Positions 22,635 through 34,068 of a stretch of DNA of 64,000 nucleotides are shown here, piece after piece. Source of the stretch: Guillardia theta CCMP2712 (Eukaryota; Cryptophyceae; Pyrenomonadales; Geminigeraceae); contig NW_005434669.1 in NCBI RefSeq assembly GCF_000315625.1, forward strand, positions 1,087,245-1,151,244. Reading direction: 5' to 3'. Numbering within the stretch: the stretch's first letter is position 1; every line of letters starts with the position of its first letter. Both the position numbers and the translations under genes were made by a program. Under the pieces are notes generated by a model. That model had not been told where the DNA came from and did no database searches. It saw only the letters and a list, made by a program, of their open reading frames with translations.

Positions 22635-23642
22635 ATGCTGAGCTATCTCGCTGCTAAGGGCATCACTGTTAGCCAACCCTCCATTGCTGGCATCGGTCTT
22701 GTGCTCGACATCCGCTCTCGCAGCGCTCAGAATGCGGTCAACAAGCTCCAACGGAAGCTTGAGTTCCTTGTGGAGTCTGGAGAGACGGCAGGACAGGTTC
22801 GGCATGCCTCCTCGCCCCCTCCTCCTCACACTCAGCAGGAGATGCAAGAGATCGGGGCGTCCAACGACCCTGACGTGGACAATCTTCGGAAGCAGCTAGG
22901 TCAGGCCATGGTGGAGCTTGAGGCGTCGAGGGAGGACGATGCGATAGTGGTGGAGGATGTGATCGAGGACGGTCCTGCCCATCGCAGCAACAAGTTCTCC
23001 GTGGGTGAGTCAAGGAACCTTGCTGCTCTCGCCCTCCGGTTGGCTGAGACTGGCTGCTCAAGGTGACCGCGTGCTGCAAGTCGACGGGACCCCAGTTGGT
23101 TCGTCTTTCACCCTCTTGTCGCGTCTCGTGACTCCCTCTCTCCTCTCTCCTGCATTTCGCCATTTTTTCATTCCGAGCTGTACTTTTCACTCCATGCTTT
23201 CACTCCATTCCTCCTCTCTCCTCTCCTCTCCTCTCCTCTCCTCTCCTCTCCTCTCCTCTCCTCTGCTTTAATCTACTCTTCTCTACCCTACCCTACTCTA
23301 CTTTCCCCTCTCCTCCTTTCTCTCATCTCTCCTCTTCCCTCGTCTCCTCACTCTTCTCTTCTCTCTTCCTAAACCTGGCATGAAGAGGAGCTTGCAGGGG
23401 TGAATCTTGACTTGTGTGGGAATCTTATAAGAGGAGAGGAGGGCGCTAGTGTCAAGGTTTCGATCAAGAAAGCAGAAAGCAGCGTGATCGAAGACATCGT
23501 TATCGTGCGAGGGACGGTGAGACGCAAACAGAGCGGGTGGAAGAGCAGGAGGAGACGAAACTTGCTGTGGGGGGGGGGGGGCAGGAGGGAACAGGGGGAG
23601 CAGGAACATGTAGAGGAGCAGGAGCAGGAGCATGTAGAAGAA

Positions 23643-23679
<37 letters not shown>

Positions 23680-23697
23680 GAGCAGGAGCAGGAGCAG

Positions 23698-23747
<50 letters not shown>

Positions 23748-23862
23748 GGTAGGGGCAGGAGAAGGAGCAGGGGCAGGATGCATGAAATGCGAATGAATAA
23801 CTTGGCAGGTCTCAGCCGTCAGCGCACAGCAGAGTCGGAAAGGAGGGTTGTTCTCGTGGTAG
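22635..23862 (+). CDS. PDZ-domain protein with a large insert after the carboxylate-binding loop
   Basis: Start taken at the ATG at 22635; an earlier spliced start is possible. PDZ signature: AGIGLVLD (the loop that binds peptide C-termini), then about 90 residues of charged helix (NAVNKLQRKLEFLVESGE; VDNLRKQLGQAMVELEASRE), then the rest of a PDZ fold: AIVVEDVIEDGPAHR, KFSVGDRVLQVDGTPV, a DLCGNLIRGEEGASVKVSI block and IEDIVIVRGT. The chain ends VSAVSAQQSRKGGLFSW with TAG at 23860. Four exons are inferred, with introns at about 22796-22844, 23005-23065, 23091-23390 and 23517-23809; the last two hold simple repeats. Normal PDZ domains have only a short loop where the insert sits. It could instead be a degenerate first PDZ followed by a second. 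Partners unknown. Confidence 0.65.
23215..23270. repeat. pentanucleotide repeat (CTCTC/TCCTC)n in an intron
   Basis: About ten TCTCC units inside an intron of the PDZ gene. Confidence 0.85.
23626..23766. repeat. hexanucleotide repeat (GGAGCA)n in an intron
   Basis: More than twenty imperfect GGAGCA units with a few five-base slips, inside the last intron of the PDZ gene. Same family as the arrays at 5326 (reverse strand), 26637 and 61915 (reverse strand). Confidence 0.85.
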
Positions 23863-24079
23863 AGCTTCTTCAATCTGTACAATAAACCACCAGCTTCTCT
23901 CTCTCCCTCATACCCATCACACTCTACGCCCCAACGGCCCCGACCCCCACTCTTCCTCCTCCTGCTCCTTCGTCCTCCTCCCCATCCAACCCCCGTCCTC
24001 CCGATCCCGCTCCTAGCAATTCCACCCCCTTGTCCGTTTTATCCTGGTCCCCTTTGCCCTGACTACGCCCCCAAGTAAA

Positions 24080-24506
24080 ATGGAGGGGCATGGTAGGGGT
24101 GAGCGAGGGAGGGAGGAGGGAGGAGGAGGAGGAGGAGGAGGAGGAGGAGGAGGAGGAGGAGGGCAAGACAGTTCAGACATCTTGGTGTTGTTCGAAGGAG
24201 AAGCGTACAACGTCGGAGCATGGGCGGTGGAGCACCCAGGAGGGAGTGAGGTTCTCCGGAGAAATCGAGGGCGGGACATCACAGATGTCTTCAAGAAGAT
24301 CGGGTATGTCGCTTGCTCTCCGTGCCTCCTTGTCTCCTCCTCCTGAAACTCATTGCTGCTTTCGCAGGCACTCGGATCGAGCATGGCAGCTTCTGCAAAG
24401 CATGAAGGCACCTGATGTAGCCGCCAGCAAAGTGAAGGCTTCTCAGGAAACGATGGTTCCTCCTCCTCCCGCCTTCGTCTCTCACCAGAAGAAAACTTTG
24501 CGGTGA
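24080..24506 (+). CDS. small cytochrome b5-like heme-binding protein
   Basis: Two exons. Exon 1 starts at ATG 24080, runs through a Gly-rich leader (MEGHGRGERGREEGG, then about 15 Gly) and into the cytochrome b5 fold: ILVLFEGEAYNVGAWAVEHP followed by GGSEVLRRNRGRDITDVFKK. The intron (about 24304-24368) joins ...KKIG to HSDRAWQLLQSM. Both axial heme ligands are in the expected places: His of HPGG and His of GHSDRA. The protein ends with a Pro-rich tail and TGA at 24504. Length about 120 residues, no membrane anchor seen, so it is probably a soluble electron carrier; the redox partner is unknown. The Gly run comes from a (GGA)n tract and could be partly untranslated if a later start is used. 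Confidence 0.75.
24117..24162. repeat. trinucleotide (GGA)n tract in the b5 coding exon
   Basis: About fifteen GGA units; in the frame of the heme domain it reads as poly-Gly. Confidence 0.85.
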
Positions 24507-24716
24507 GGAAGAGAACTTGTGTGGGCAGGAGATGAGCGTCTTGCTCAGGCCCCCTCCTGTTATGCAGTGATTGCGGTAGAGGAGGAGAAAAAATCACCTG
24601 GTGCGGAGATGGCGAATGAGCAAGGGAAGGGGTGGGGAGAGAAGGGGTGAGACAAAGGTGCGAGAGAGCGGGGGAGAGGCAGAGGCAAAGGAAGAGGAAG
24701 AGGCAAAGGAAGAGGA

Positions 24717-24830
24717 AGACAAAACGAAGACGAAGACGAAGACGAAGACGAAGACGAAGACGAAGGCGAAGACTAAGACGAAGACGAGGAAGAGGAAGAG
24801 GAAGAGGAAGAGGAAGAGGAGGAAGAGGGA
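24717..24830. repeat. (GAAGAC)n then (GAAGAG)n repeat
   Basis: Hexamer array of ACGAAG units grading into GAAGAG, between the 3' ends of the convergent b5 and phosphodiesterase genes. Open frames here are repeat artefacts. Confidence 0.8.
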
Positions 24831-24963
24831 AAGAGTTACAGAAGAAAGGGGAGGAGGGAGGAAGCAGCGAAGTGCAGAAAAAAGGTTAAGAAATCATTTA
24901 CTGAGGCTTGACTTCAAACATGTCCATATGTACACAAGTATTAAAAGAATAACAAGACAGGAG

Positions 24964-25413
24964 TTATATCTTTAGCCCATCATGCCTTCCGGGCCAACTC
25001 TCCAGGTTCTCGAAGTCTATCTCCTCTAGTCGCTCAACAACGCGATGGTACTGCGCCTCGAGCTCTGGGAACAAGGTAGAAATTCTCTTCCATAGAGGTT
25101 GTAGGACCTGAGAATAGTTTAAGACGTTTGTACCCTCCACTTCACGTCCCTCATCCTCCCACTTCTCCTCCTGCCCTCGCTCATGAACTTTCCCCTCTCC
25201 CTTCCGCTTTCTTCCTTCTTCCCCCCTCGCTCCTTCCTGCCCTCTCGTTCCTCTCGTCGCTTACGTAGTGCAGGAATCCGAGCTGCGCTTTCGCCTGTGC
25301 CAGCGGCTCATGCAGACCCTGCTCGCGTGATTAATGATTCTCCTCCTCCAGGTTCGATTCTGGACAACAGAGAAGAGAGAGCAACAGGCAGAGGAGGAGG
25401 AGGAGGAGGAGGA

Positions 25414-25452
<39 letters not shown>

Positions 25453-28400
25453 TACCTTCATAAAAGCTGTCTCCGGCAGACTTTCCATGCGTTCTCGCAT
25501 CGATTGATTGTGAAACTCTTCCAGCACCTGCACAATTCGTGAGAAGGAAAGTGAGAGAAAGGAGAGAACGTAGCGGTGGAGAAGAAAAGGAGGTGGGGGG
25601 TGGGCACAGGAAGGAGGCAGAGAGGAGAGGAACAGTCTTACTCCTCTTCCAAAGGTGTACGCTACTTCCTTGGGGAGAGACTGGCCCGAGAGATCAGACG
25701 CATGCACTATCGCCTGCTTGCAGTATTAGCTCCTGCCCACCCTGCACCCGCCTCCTCCTCCCCTTGCCTCCCATCCCCCCCGCCCCCCCCGTTTCCCCTC
25801 CTCTCCCTCCCACTCATTCTGAATCTAACCCTCATCAGCTCCCGTCGATCCTCCGGCTCGTTTGCGTCATACGCTGCTTCAGCAGGACTTGCTACATTCA
25901 TCGCCTTCTTGCCCTGTCGGGACTTGCATTCAACAAGATGTAAAGGAGAGAGGTGGATCGAGGAGACAAGCTTGAGTCGTGGAGAAGAGAGACAGAACAA
26001 CGAGGGCACGAGGGAAGAAGTGAAGGAGGGCACGAGGGAAGGAGCTAGAGTGCAAGGGAAAGAAGGCAGGGCCAAGGAGAGGGCGAGGAGGAGGGGGGAG
26101 TTGAGCGCGAGCTGGGGTACTCACCTCTGCAGCTTCTATCCTCCTTGAGAGGCCATCGACGACTCGCTGATGAGTGTGCATGTCCGTCGCCATGATCCCC
26201 TCATGCACCAAGTCCAACACCTGAGTGAGGCAAGGCATGTCATGTGAGAAGTCGTGAACACGTGAGCAGACGTTCAAGTCGATCTCATGTGCACTCACAG
26301 TTTGTTTCTCATCTTCGCTTGCATTGAGCAAGATGTCGCAGTCACAACTTGCCTGCAGGAGTTTCTTCGTCGAGTTCCAATGCATGTGTTCTAACACCTG
26401 AGTCAAACTTGGCGTCAGCTCGCAACCGCAACCAACTCTGCCGTCTTCACATTGGGAGCAGGAAACTCTAGCGCCATGGGAGCTGCGCTCTTGATCAGGA
26501 AGTCACTGTTGACCCCCGGATGATACACGTCGTGACAGAGACAAGTGATCAGCGTCGCAATCTTCTCCGTTGGATGCAGCAATCTGTCACAAATAAAAAT
26601 TAAGAGATGAACATGTGGATCAGTAAAAAGAGTCGAGGCAGGAGCAGGAGCAGGAGCAGGAGCAGGAAGGAAAGCATGGATCAGCAGCAGGAGCAGGGGC
26701 AGGGGCAGGGGCAGGGGCAGGGGCAGGGGCAGGGGCAGGGGCAGGGGCAGGGGCAGGGGCAGGGGCAGGGGCAGGGGCAGGGGCAGGATACCGAGATGCA
26801 GACGTTTCTGTCATGATTTTGAAGGAGGCGAGCGAGACCGACCAGGCGTGTCTCCAGTTGTGAAACGGGTTGACGTCAAAGTATCTGCGGACGAGAGTCA
26901 CATGGAGGTGGGGGGATGCGAAAGAGCCCTCACGAGTTCTTGACGGCAAGCACGAATCTTGCAAGGTTGTGACGTGGGATCTGAGATGAAATAAGTGATT
27001 CCTCGTTGATCAACAGAGTGAGCTGGTCTTACGTTGAACCTTTCAACCAACCCCATGTCCGCGAACATGCGCATTGCGGACGTCAAAGTCTCCACGTCCT
27101 CGAGTTTGAAAGGATCTGACTCTCTCTTAGCAGCAGCCTCCCTCTTACCCGCTCCTCTCTGCCTCTTCTCTCGCTCCCCCTCCCAGCTCCACATCCCTTC
27201 ACCCTCCCTTCCTCCCTCCCTCGACCTTCACCTCCTCACTCACCGATCTCCAACGTCATCCGCTCCGCCGGGAAATCTTGAGCTGACAAATCGTCCACAT
27301 CCTACGTCGAAGACAGTCAGCTATCATGTCCTCTTCTCCTTGCCACCACTCTGCGTCCTCGGTCCCATCTCCTTCTCCTTCCTAGTTCTTGCACGCCTTA
27401 CCCCCTTGCACTACCATAGAATCATTCGAGTCTCTTTCGCCCCTTTAGTAACTACCTTCTTCCCCTCAACCAACATCATTCCACTAAGCATACCCCTCCC
27501 ACGTCCTGACTCAGCTTCATCTTACATCCTCCTCTATCTCCCCCCACGCTGCTTCACCAGATCTCGTCCTCGTATTCTCTTACCTCCAGCACCGAGGTGG
27601 TGTCCTCGATTCCACCCTTCAGCTCTTGAAGATTTTCCTTTGCCATCTACACCGCAAGCAGCAGCATTGTCAGGAAACGGAAGGGAGGGGAGCATAAGTA
27701 AGCGGAAAAGCGGAGAGAAAGATACAACAAGGGACGAACTTTGGTTCTAGGATGCCATTCCCCATGCAGCTTGATCCTAGCCTTGACTTCCTCTTCACTC
27801 CATCGCAACGCCTGACGATTTCGACCATTAGAGATGAAGTAGGAGAGAAGACAAAGAAAGTACCTCGACTCTGTCTCCACACATCTTGCAACAAACGCAT
27901 ATCATTGTGATTGCCTTGACAGTCTGCAGAATGCAACTTCACTACGACAGAGTTACAGCTTCGACAACAATAACCTGGTTGTGCAGGCTGCCGTAAATCG
28001 AGAAGAATGACTCATACGCTGACTTGAATCTAGAGATCAGAGTGACTCCAACATACATCAAAGATCTTCATGTAATGTCTCACTGAGCAAGCGATTCTTT
28101 CTTCAACACATCCGATGTCTTTCCATCGCAATCTATCCACGTCATGAGTTAAACTACGACAAGCTTTCCACAGGTATGATCCTGTAAATATCACCTGAAG
28201 ACTGCAGATATCCTTTCTCAACAGCAATTGCTCTGCAAAACAAAATGACTCCTTTGACCTAACATTCATGGTGTCAGAAAGCGTCGCACAAGAAGGAAAG
28301 ACTCACAAAACTCTTGGACCCTTGGATATGACGCAAATCATTGTTTCGAGATGACTTCCAAATGGCAGACATGTGAAAGAATGTCTTTTCGGCTTCCTCG

Positions 28401-28922
28401 AATGCTATCTTCGTTGACCACCTCTCGCATCCTCCCAATCTACCAACCGACGCAAGGTTCAAGGATTTCCAGTACAGGGCACTACACAGGATCTCGTTGA
28501 TGTCGTTGAACTCAGAAGCCATATGATTGGAGATCATGTCTTCACACAGAGCAACAGCTTGATCGGCGTAGAAAGAAGCTCTCTCCATCACGTCGATGGT
28601 GTAAGATGGCATGCAGGACCCCCACTTGTTGAGAAGTTCACTCAGAAGGATGAAACCTATCAGCTTCTCGCTCTGGCTGTTGGTATCTCCCACTACTTTC
28701 TCGATGATCACTTGTGCTTCATCGAACCTGCATGAGATCAGCTCTTGACATCGATGCGCATCGACGTCACCTTCCGGAGAACTGAAGTTCTCGCACGGCC
28801 TGCAAGCATGAAATGCTGACGTTGGTGAAGAGGTTGTTGCGATTCGAAAGGTCCAGAAACTCTGATTGAGACAACCCTCCCTCCCTGTCTAGTACAGCGA
28901 TGGACTTGCTTTTCTCCTTCAT
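24964..28922 (-). CDS. TPR-repeat protein fused to a class I 3',5'-cyclic nucleotide phosphodiesterase
   Basis: Hydrolyses cAMP and/or cGMP by family membership. Start at ATG 28922 (MKEKSKSIAVLDREGG). The N-terminal half is helical and TPR-like: VRELQFSGRFDEAQVIIEK, ALRWSEEEVKARIKLHGEW then HPRTKMAKENLQEL, typical of kinesin-light-chain-type TPRs. Without a break in frame it continues SVLEDVDDLSAQDFPAERM to LVERFN and into the catalytic domain. Metal-site motifs in order: NPFHNWRHAWSV, CHDVYHPGVNSDF, VLEHMHWNST, IMATDMHTH, HASDLSGQSLPKEVA, VLEEFHNQSMRERM, and a C-terminal LWKRISTLFPELEAQYHR ending at TAA 24964. The usual E-x-H-H of the third motif reads EHMH here. Introns carry simple repeats. 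Substrate specificity cannot be read. Two separate genes are possible, but the joint at about 27660/27725 reads as one TPR. Confidence 0.8.
25392..25452. repeat. (GGA)n then (GAT)n repeat in a phosphodiesterase intron
   Basis: Contiguous GGA and GAT trinucleotide runs next to the exon VLEEFHNQSMRERM, which lies on the minus strand. Confidence 0.75.
26637..26790. repeat. hexanucleotide repeat (GGAGCA)n then (GGGGCA)n in an intron
   Basis: A short GGAGCA block (26637-26665) is followed after about 25 bp by about sixteen perfect GGGGCA units (26693-26788). It lies inside the phosphodiesterase intron just downstream (on the minus strand) of the NPFHNWRHAWSV exon. Confidence 0.85.
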
Positions 28923-29639
28923 CCTGATTAAAAAATTGTTCAGTTATGCTTGACGATATACATTGACGCAGCCAAAAGTTGGCTCCTTGGGATATTGCAC
29001 GTCACGTTGTACAGACCTGACCTAAACCCTCACTGATTGGCTCATGAGACCATTCTTGTATATCTCGCGTGTATACTGCTTCCTCTGAACATCAGAATCC
29101 TAAAGGCCGATGCTACTTCTCCCTAACTTTTTTCATTCTGGTGCGGCTCCTGACTCCATCACGTCCTTCCTTCCCATGCCCAGCCATTCGTCAACTCGTT
29201 GTGAAACATCTACCCCAACATGAGATCATTCAATACCGCTACCACAGATTTCATGATAGATTAGCGTTTAGCGTTCTGATGCCTCCTCCATCACTACCAC
29301 TTCCTCAACCTGCTAACCGCTACACTTCTCCCTCTTCCTCCCTTCGTCGCTCTCGCCCTCTACCTCATCCCTAGTATATATGTCCTGGTGTGATCCTGCT
29401 TCTTCTTCCTCCTCCTCTCTCCTCCTTCCAATCCTCCTCCTCCTACCCTTCTACCCTTATACCCTTGTCCGCTCCTCCTCTACATCGTCTGCCCCTCCAC
29501 TTTCCTCATTTCTGACTACCCCCTGTACTGTTCCCAACCCTTTTATCACCCCACCCCCAGTTACACCGCACGATAGTCAAGGGAGGGGAGCTTCAGATAC
29601 AGGCAAAATGTCTCTAATACCCAACTGGGGTGGGTGGTG
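28923..29639. other. intergenic, increasingly C-rich and G-poor
   Basis: No gene supported. From about 29440 to 29640 the plus strand is dominated by C, T and A with words such as TACCCC, CACCCCACCCCC. This is one of several tracts of the same style and it runs directly into the GC island at 29640. Confidence 0.4.
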
Positions 29640-30490
29640 TCAGCAGCGCGGCTACCGCAGCACTGCCCGGGCCCCCCGGCAGACGCCCCGGCCGGGCCCC
29701 CCGGCCCGGGCCCTCAGGCCCTGAGTCCCGCGGCCCCGCGCCGCGCCCGGCGGCCGCCCGGCCCGCGCCAGGACCGTCCGTCCGACTCGATTTGCAACTT
29801 GACCGGGCCGGCAACCGGCCGCCGCCCGGCCGCCCGCCGGCCGGGCCCGCGCGCGCGCGCCCCGACCGTTCAAAGTGACTCAGAGCCCGCCTACTCAGCC
29901 GGTGCGGCAACTTGGTGACTCAGTTCATGACTGTGATGTACCGCGGCCGATCGGGCGGTCACTAGTAGTGATGCCTGCCAACTTTCAAGTCGAGTCACTC
30001 ACACATTGAAGCCTAACCGTAACTGCCAGTAAGTTGCTGTCAAGTGACGCACTGCCAGGCGGCTGTCACTGAGTGTTTGCTAGACTTGTACCGTATGCCG
30101 TGATAGTGGGCCGCTAAGCAATGCAGATCATCGGATGGCATATCGACCTGAGCTGCTACCGTTGAAGATAGCTTTTGCTTGACTCGGACCGTACCGTAGT
30201 ACGGTCTGAGAGTTCAATGCACACTGGCGAAACGGAGGGCCCGGATTGAGGAGCACATGAGAGATAGACTGTATGCTAGGATGTGAAACCCAAGCATCCA
30301 GACATGAGAGGACCTTAGCAAGACGGCTAGGAAGGCCTCCTCTTGGTCTGACGTACGACATTGTCACCTCGCAACACGTCACGTTGAAGGGTCGTCTTGG
30401 TTTACAGGAGAGTTTTGTTAACTCGGCGCTCAGCTATCTGATTGGCACGGCTGGCATGTGAGCCATCGTCCTCCCGAGTTCCTGAAGTAG
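29640..30490. repeat. GC-rich low-complexity island
   Basis: 29640-29870 is over three-quarters G+C with nested GCCCGGGCC and CCGGGCCCG words. The rest has CCGTACCGTAGTACGGTC near 30190, GATCGGGCGGTCACTAGTAG near 29948, and repeated GTCACTG. Open frames exist only because GC-rich DNA lacks stops; they look unlike proteins (Pro/Arg/Ala/Gly only). No gene called. Confidence 0.55.
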
Positions 30491-31950
30491 TACATCGGAC
30501 GTCAGAAAGTAGTCACACAAACAAGAGAATGTCCGCAGAGTTCCAAGTCAAGATACGATGAGACTGTGTCAAGTTCACAGTTATGCTGAGTGTGCAATAA
30601 CCATTCAAGTGTTGTCCATTCTGAAGAAGATTTTCATGCAGGGCTGTTAGATGTGCAGCACAGAGATAAGGGAATATGCCACGAGCGGGTACAATGAGAG
30701 AGAGGATAAGATAAGAGAGAAAGAAAGAGAGAGAAGCATGCCCGCCGGCTTTTGAAGACCAAAAGATGAAATTTGAACCGTAAAGAACTTGTGACCAGAG
30801 CAATCAGGTCATGCAGGCTCATGGAGAGATGATGTCATTGTTGCGGCAACTTGGCTTTGTTTTATTGAAGTTGAAAACATCACCTAGGCCGCTACACATT
30901 CCCATGTCCACTTTGCAGCAGTTCTAGCCCACATATCACCGTAATGGTGTACATCATCCAAGATGACACCTTGACTCAGTGATGGAGAGTCCCATTCCAA
31001 GTACAACGCCGTTTGGAGCGATACTGTGACTTGTTTGCCGGGTATGATTCCAAATGTGTGCCGGGTATGATTCCATTAAATGTGACATTCTCCCTAAGAC
31101 AGTTGAAGAGCATTCTAGAAAATTCAATCAATCGGTGCACGGCTCAGCTATTGTTTCTTACTATTCAGCAAGGAGAGTGCATCAAACAGATGTGGTCGTG
31201 TGGATCGACGAAGAATACAGATAAACTCGAAGTTCTGTCTGAAGAATGACCCTTTGCAAGCACTGATGGATCGAGAGCAAGTTCTTGATGCTGTATCATT
31301 GAGAAGTAAAATGACAGTCATTTGCCTATGCCATACTATTCGTATTCATCGGGTTGAAAAATGCACGTCTTGGTTGCATTCCATGAATCATCTGTCCTCC
31401 CGCATTCAAACTGAGAAACACAGTACTTGTCAACTCATGGTCATTGTTTTCAGAGTTTGAAATCCCAGCAAGTTTGGGAAGGACATGGCAGATAGAAGCG
31501 TCCAAGAGAGTTGAGGGTCGTCAGAGAAGGTCTGACGAGAGTTGGAGCTTCATGAACAGGGAAGGATAGGGATGCGCAAGTGTGAAGGGGGGAGATGGGG
31601 GAGGGAGACAAAACCTCTACCCCCTACCCCTGTCGCGTTCGTTTGGTTCGAACTAGGAAATGGCTTTCAAGCCTTCAAAACACAATTCTTGTAAGTACTC
31701 CTGTACTGTACGTGAATGTACGTACAATACATTTTACTCAAGGTCAGTTAAGTTAAAAATCAGTAGGAGGTAACAATCAGGAGATCCCTCGTGCGGTCAC
31801 GGATGATCACCAGCATATCCGTCTGATTTTTTTTTTTCACCGGCTCGGTCCGGTGAGTAGCCTAGTACTAAGCGAATCGACGCTTTCCTGCATCGTTTCA
31901 GCAACTCCCCCGCAGGATCCTTCCGCCGACAACCGCGCCGTCATTCAACC
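30491..31950. other. intergenic, no gene seen
   Basis: Only short frames (under 100 codons) without recognisable features. A C-rich word cluster (CTACCCCCTACCCC) occurs at 31617-31635. The last 150 bp before the MYB gene contain a T-run and CCGGCTCGGTCCGG; they may be promoter. Confidence 0.35.
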
Positions 31951-32478
31951 ATGCAATCAGCGTGCGACTGGAGCATCGACTCGGACCTTCCGTGCATCAG
32001 CATGGCCGTCAACTTTACGCCTGGCGACATCTTCCATGACGAGTTCTGGCATGAACGAAATGTGGAGCTCCAAGCAAATCGGCTGATCCACTTTCCCTGC
32101 GAAGACGAATACGAAACTGAGGCGAGCAGCAGTCGTCCGGAGCCCACACGAATGCCGGAGGCTGGAGAACGAGCAGCAACAGGGCTGAATAAGCAGCCAG
32201 CAAGAAAGAAAGAAGCAGCGCAGAAGCGCATGCCGAAGACATGGAGCCAAGAGGAGCATGAGAGATTCCTCGAAGGTTTGCGACTCCATGTTCCCCATCA
32301 ATCTCTCCTCTGCCACACTGACGGCACTCTACGGGTTGGCCTCGGCTTAGGGGTTGCAGAGAAGATTTCCCGGGTGGTGCAGACTAGAACTCCGAAGCAA
32401 GTACGGTCCCATGCTCAGAAGCACTTCGAGAAGCAGAGTCGCATGATTGTCAGGGACGCTTGCAGAAAGAAATGGTGA
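31951..32478 (+). CDS. SHAQKYF-class single-repeat MYB transcription factor
   Basis: Single exon of 175 codons from ATG 31951. An acidic N-terminus is followed by a basic stretch (KQPARKKEAAQKRMPK) and one MYB/SANT repeat: KTWSQEEHERFLEGLRLH, then TRTPKQVRSHAQKHF, the SHAQK(Y/H)F signature of CCA1/MYBS-like factors that bind I-box or evening-element-type sites in plants. In the normal family about a dozen residues separate these blocks. Here about 26 lie between them (from VPHQSLLC through AEKISRVVQ), so the loop before helix 3 is enlarged. I tested reading part of it as an intron, but no GT-AG pair there restores the consensus in frame. Nuclear DNA-binding role is inferred from the family; targets unknown. 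Confidence 0.85.
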   Translation: MQSACDWSIDSDLPCISMAVNFTPGDIFHDEFWHERNVELQANRLIHFPCEDEYETEASSSRPEPTRMPEAGERAATGLNKQPARKKEAAQKRMPKTWSQEEHERFLEGLRLHVPHQSLLCHTDGTLRVGLGLGVAEKISRVVQTRTPKQVRSHAQKHFEKQSRMIVRDACRKKW

Positions 32479-32789
32479 GGTGTCGAAACAGCTCTTCAGA
32501 ACAAACTCATTCACCAGAATTTTTCCTGTCATAAACCTTCTAGCCTAGAAATACCCATCCCCTCCTTTGACACCTGTGACATAAGTGCTCATGTTTCCAG
32601 GAATGTTCGCGTGACACTCGATATTTAATGCCCTGGTTTCTCGAAATAAACAAGTAGACAAATTGGCATAACATCCAAGAAACGGCAGAAATTACTGTAA
32701 CCCTATCTCATGCCGTACCATCATCGAAGGCAGCAGATGATGGTGTCTAGCACAGCATATTCGTTCAATGTTTTGACAGGATCACGAAG

Positions 32790-33690
32790 CATTTTGTAAC
32801 GGTCCTCCGCCGGACTCCGGGACGCAATGGTACAGCACAGGGTGCTGTATCTATTAGTATTAGAGCAAAGCATACAGCACTCGTTTTGTTCTTCTTTCAC
32901 ATTGAGCTGACATCACAAATCAACCTCGCTCGCTGCCGATCTCCCGCCAGGAGACGTAGCAAAGTTGTCATATTTCCTTGATCCTGAGGTGAAAGCGCCA
33001 CTGCTTCAACTGCCATGGTTACGCGAACCTTTGAAGAGGGCAATCCAGTAGAGCTCGAGGTCCTCGAACGGGACAGCCGCTGATGGGCTGATGTTCTCTG
33101 ATCCTGCACGCCGGCCCTGAGCCGCCAGCCTGGGCCCGGGCCAGCCACCGTCACGTACACCCGTGGCACCCATGACGGCATCATGACCGTACAGTACGTC
33201 ATGACCAGAGTTGGATATGCTGCCACGAGTCGTGTACCCGGCCTGCTGGCAGCCGGGCCGCCATGTAGGATGGAGGGCTGAGATCCATCCGCCGCCACAG
33301 TCTGGCAACCGTGTCATGCCCAACAGTACAGTACGGTCCGATCTTCGGAACTTCCGAAGTTCCATCCGAATGAGTCCGACGACGGTCCGGCGTCACTAGT
33401 AGTAGCCTTTAGCCTGTCCGATCGGCGTTGCCGCCACTGACCGTCTGGCCGCGCCCGTGAACACACTGGGACAACCGTGCCCGGCAAGTTGATCGGACTC
33501 GATGATCGGACCGTGACCGTCGGCGGAAACTCGCCGGCAAGCCGGGCTGCCGGACAAACTTGAGGCCCGGACCGAGACACTGCACCGTGCGTGATCGGAC
33601 TCTCACAAGCAGGGCCTGAGATTGACAGTGGAGTCTCCGACGGTCCGTACGTCCGATAGACGGCAATGCTGATTGGATAAGCTCACCTCA
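32790..33690. repeat. GC-rich low-complexity island
   Basis: Same vocabulary as the other islands: CCGGGCCAGCC near 33138, ACAGTACAGTACGGTCCGATC near 33322, GGCGTCACTAGTAGTAG near 33390 (the 12-mer GTCACTAGTAGT also occurs near 29956), GATCGGACCGTGACCGTCGG near 33503, and GATCGGACTC near 33593. No gene called. Confidence 0.55.
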
Positions 33691-34068
33691 GATTCAATTA
33701 ACATGGAAGGGAAAGGACAGCGAATCTATGATCCTGGTCTGGTTTCGGCAAATTTGGTGGAATTTCAACTTTTTCTTCAACATCATCTGTCACATTTGAA
33801 AGTAACAAACATAATGCCTGAAATGATGCCCGATGTTTGGTGCATGTGCTGGTTTCGCAATAGATGGCATCAATGTTGGGGGACAGGAGCAGGAGCAGGG
33901 ATGTCAAGAAGAGAGGAGATGCACAGGATGCACAAGCAAGAGTGAGGGACGAGGAGACAGAAGACAGCAAGGAAGGGAGGGAGAGATAAATAGGAGCAAG
34001 ACAACGATGTTTGGATGCTGATTTGTTTTCGTTCTTGCAGTATGGTCGGGTAAAGGAATCGGCGCACA

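Noticed and set aside
29614-29918. Overlapping Pro/Arg/Ala/Gly-rich open frames on both strands
   Set aside because: They are open in several frames at once because the DNA is very GC-rich; composition is unlike real proteins and no motif is seen.
32276-32350. Cryptic 75-nt intron in the MYB gene
   Set aside because: Removing it keeps the frame but deletes the conserved LRLH part of the MYB helix, so the unspliced reading fits the family better.
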